This document shows, in pieces, positions 62,078-64,000 of a DNA stretch of 64,000 bases. The notes beneath the pieces were generated by a model that worked only from the letters and a program-made list of their open reading frames with translations, was not told the DNA's origin and did not search any database. Location: positions 3,301,199 to 3,365,198 of the forward strand of contig CP000875.1 in assembly GCA_000018565.1 (NCBI GenBank), written 5' to 3'. Position 1 is the first letter of the stretch. Every line of letters starts with the position of its first letter. Source of the DNA: Herpetosiphon aurantiacus DSM 785. Its GTDB lineage: Bacteria; Chloroflexota; Chloroflexia; Chloroflexales; Herpetosiphonaceae. Made by a program: the position numbers and the translations under genes.

Positions 62078-63052
62078 GTGAGCCGTTTTGATGAAATGCG
62101 CATTTTTAGTGGAACGGGCAACCCAACCCTAGCGCAGGCGATCAGCTCGTACATTGGCATTCGCCACGGTGAACTGAGTATCCATACGTTTCCGAATGAA
62201 AATATTTTTGTCAAAATCGAAGAAAGCGTCCGCGAACAAGATGTGTTCGTGGTGCAATCATTAGGTGCTCCGCTTAACCATTTGATTATGGAAATGTTGA
62301 TTATGCTCGATGCCTTCAAACGGGCTTCGGCTGGTCGCATTACCGCTGTGATTCCTTACCTCGCCTATAGCCGCACCGATAAAAAAGACCAACCACGCGT
62401 GCCAATTACTGCCCGTTTGCTGGCCGACCTGATCGTCGCTGCTGGAGCTCAACGGGTGCTGACCCTCGATTTGCATGCTGGTCAAGTTCAAGGCTTTTTT
62501 AGCGTCCCCGTCGATGAAATGAGCACCATGCACCTGCTGACCAACGAGGTCAAATCGTGGGGCTTGGAAAATGGCATCATCGTCTCACCTGGCTTGGGTT
62601 TTGCCAAAAAAGCCCGTAACTTCGCCGAAGCTGTCAATATGCCCTTGGCCTTGGTCGAAAAACGTCGAATCAATCACCACGATGGCACGGTTGGTCATTT
62701 GGCAATTTTGGGCGATGTGGCTGATCACGATTGTGTAATCGTCGATGATGAAGTTGCAACTGGCCATACCATGGTGCGGGTTTCCGAGTTGTTGATGGAA
62801 CGCGGCGCACGCTCGGTTCGCGCTTGCTGTATCCATCCTTTGCTCTACGGCGATTCAGTTGAGCGGATCAAGCGCAGCCCAATCGAGCGCTTTGTCACCA
62901 CAGATACGATCACCTTGCCACCGGAAAAACGCTGGCCAGCCTTGGTGGTCAAGTCAGTTGCTCCGCTCTTGGGCGAGGTCATTCAGCGTATCCACACTGG
63001 GATTTCGGTCGGCGCAATGTTTCCCGCTGGCCCACAAATTGGCCGCTGGTAA
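62078..63052 (+). CDS. prs: Ribose-phosphate pyrophosphokinase (324 aa)
   Basis: Makes PRPP from ribose 5-phosphate and ATP for nucleotide, His and Trp synthesis. Visible are LSIHTFPNENIFVKIEESVR, the flexible loop AYSRTDKKDQPR, DLHAGQVQGFF and the PRPP-binding DCVIVDDEVATGHTM. It starts at GTG with AAGGAGA 8 nt upstream. Class I enzyme length is about 315. A terminator follows. Confidence 0.95.
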   Translation: MSRFDEMRIFSGTGNPTLAQAISSYIGIRHGELSIHTFPNENIFVKIEESVREQDVFVVQSLGAPLNHLIMEMLIMLDAFKRASAGRITAVIPYLAYSRTDKKDQPRVPITARLLADLIVAAGAQRVLTLDLHAGQVQGFFSVPVDEMSTMHLLTNEVKSWGLENGIIVSPGLGFAKKARNFAEAVNMPLALVEKRRINHHDGTVGHLAILGDVADHDCVIVDDEVATGHTMVRVSELLMERGARSVRACCIHPLLYGDSVERIKRSPIERFVTTDTITLPPEKRWPALVVKSVAPLLGEVIQRIHTGISVGAMFPAGPQIGRW

Positions 63053-63075
63053 ATTAATACCCAAATAAGCACCAT

Positions 63076-63116
63076 AACCCGAAGATTTAGCTAAACAGTG
63101 CGATCTTCGGGTTGTT
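63076..63116 (+). terminator. Intrinsic terminator after prs
   Basis: A perfect 11-bp stem (AACCCGAAGAT against ATCTTCGGGTT) with a 16-nt loop, then GTTT. Confidence 0.75.
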
Positions 63117-63141
63117 TAATCTGGCATAAGGATGTTTGGCG

Positions 63142-64000
63142 ATGCTTGATTCGATTGATGTTTTGGTAATTGGTGGTGGCGCAACGGGCACGGGAGTTTT
63201 GCGCGATTTGGCGATGCGCGGCTTGAGTTGCGTTTTGGTCGAGCGCCGCGATCTGGCCGATGGCACAACTGGCCGCTACCACGGCTTGCTGCATTCTGGC
63301 GCACGCTACATTGGCCGCGACCGCGAAGCAGCCCGCGATTGTGCAATTGAAAATCAGATTTTGCGCCGCATCATTCCGCATTGCATCGAGGATACCAGCG
63401 GCTACTTTGTGTCCACGCCCCAAGATCCCAAACGCTACGCCGAAGAATTTTTAGGTTTGTGCTTTGCGGCAGGCGTGCCAGCCCAACAAGTGCGGGTTAG
63501 CAGCCTTTTGCAACGTGAGCCAGCGCTCAATCGCGGCATTTCGCATGCCTTCGAGGTTGCCGATGGTTCGGCTGATGCCTTTTTGACAGTTGAAGCCAAT
63601 GTACGTTCGGCTCGTGAGTATGGCGGGCAGACCTTACTCTATCACGAAGTGATCAATTTAATCGTTGAGGCTGGCACAGTCGTTGGCGCTCGCTTGCGCA
63701 ATACCCTGACTGGCGAGGAATTTAATCTCGCCTGCCACTACGTAGTCAATGCTGCTGGAGCGTGGGCTGGCCGGATCGCCGCCATGGCTGGAATCGCCGT
63801 TGATATTGTGGCGGGCAAAGGTGTGATGGTGGCCTTTAATCATCGCTTGGTTAATAGCGTGATCAATCGCTGCAAGCAGCCAGGTGATGGCGATATTATC
63901 GTGCCTGTGCGCACGGTTTGCGTGGCTGGAACCACCGATGAAAGTGTGCCCGACCCCGATGATCGTTCGATGTTGGCCCATGAAATTGCCACAGTTTTGG
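63142..64000 (+). CDS. Glycerol-3-phosphate dehydrogenase (GlpA/GlpD), 3' end cut by window
   Basis: FAD-dependent enzyme oxidising glycerol 3-phosphate to dihydroxyacetone phosphate, membrane-associated. The FAD-binding motif DVLVIGGGATGTGVLRDLAM, the ERRDLADGTTGRYHGLLHSG segment and YVVNAAGAWAGRIA are typical. About 286 residues are present before the window ends, with no in-frame stop. The sequence is closest in style to the anaerobic GlpA type (ARYIGRDREAARDCAIEN). The ATG at 63142 has AAGG upstream; another ATG nearby is out of frame with a quick stop. Confidence 0.88.
   Translation, partial: MLDSIDVLVIGGGATGTGVLRDLAMRGLSCVLVERRDLADGTTGRYHGLLHSGARYIGRDREAARDCAIENQILRRIIPHCIEDTSGYFVSTPQDPKRYAEEFLGLCFAAGVPAQQVRVSSLLQREPALNRGISHAFEVADGSADAFLTVEANVRSAREYGGQTLLYHEVINLIVEAGTVVGARLRNTLTGEEFNLACHYVVNAAGAWAGRIAAMAGIAVDIVAGKGVMVAFNHRLVNSVINRCKQPGDGDIIVPVRTVCVAGTTDESVPDPDDRSMLAHEIATVL

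Overview
The window looks like chromosome of a filamentous Chloroflexota close to Herpetosiphon. This is an inference from gene content, long secreted proteins with hydrophobic-Leu-Pro C-termini, and families of short dispersed intergenic repeats; no rRNA marker is present. No tRNA, rRNA, CRISPR array or transposase was found.

Left edge (1-2386): a class I ribonucleotide reductase large subunit (minus strand, cut by the window start) behind a complete B12 control region: promoter, cobalamin riboswitch, intrinsic terminator, start codon.

Centre of interest (3245-24019): a type VII (ESX/WXG100)-like secretion locus. It has an operon of four small WXG100-type or WXG100-like proteins. A divergent membrane-anchored pseudokinase follows. 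Next is a giant FtsK/SpoIIIE translocase of 2947 residues with seven ATPase modules, against three in a usual EccC. It appears built as three copies of an active/degenerate pair plus one terminal degenerate module. Downstream are a ubiquitin-like domain fused to an FHA domain, two WXG-headed candidate effectors, two related EspG-like candidate chaperones, two paralogous candidate immunity proteins, and a VWA-TM-FHA protein. EccB, EccD, EccE and mycosin are not seen here. The locus resembles a Firmicutes-style set (EsaB-like ubiquitin fold, pseudokinase like EssB, FHA) rearranged into different fusions.

24266-29013: branched-chain 2-oxoacid dehydrogenase E1alpha/E1beta/E2 (no E3 beside it) behind a possible attenuator, then an MFS exporter. 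29254-32391: minus-strand glycan genes (two GT2 glycosyltransferases, RmlD) and a thioredoxin-fold protein.

32683-40736: a 38-residue peptide ORF and three tandem secreted beta-propeller-like paralogs carrying four, one and zero C-terminal cadherin-like domains. 40795-44004: pyruvate kinase, UDP-GlcNAc 2-epimerase and an SGNH hydrolase.

44362-53630: a MacB-type ABC exporter, a phosphodiesterase, an aldo/keto reductase with a perfect palindrome over its promoter and a TetR gene beside it, small proteins, GatD, an antirepressor-like protein, an SDR and a CCA-adding enzyme. 53703-60093: a 1406-residue secreted subtilase and three paralogous lipoproteins. 60737-64000: an M16 peptidase, PRPP synthetase and a truncated glycerol-3-phosphate dehydrogenase.
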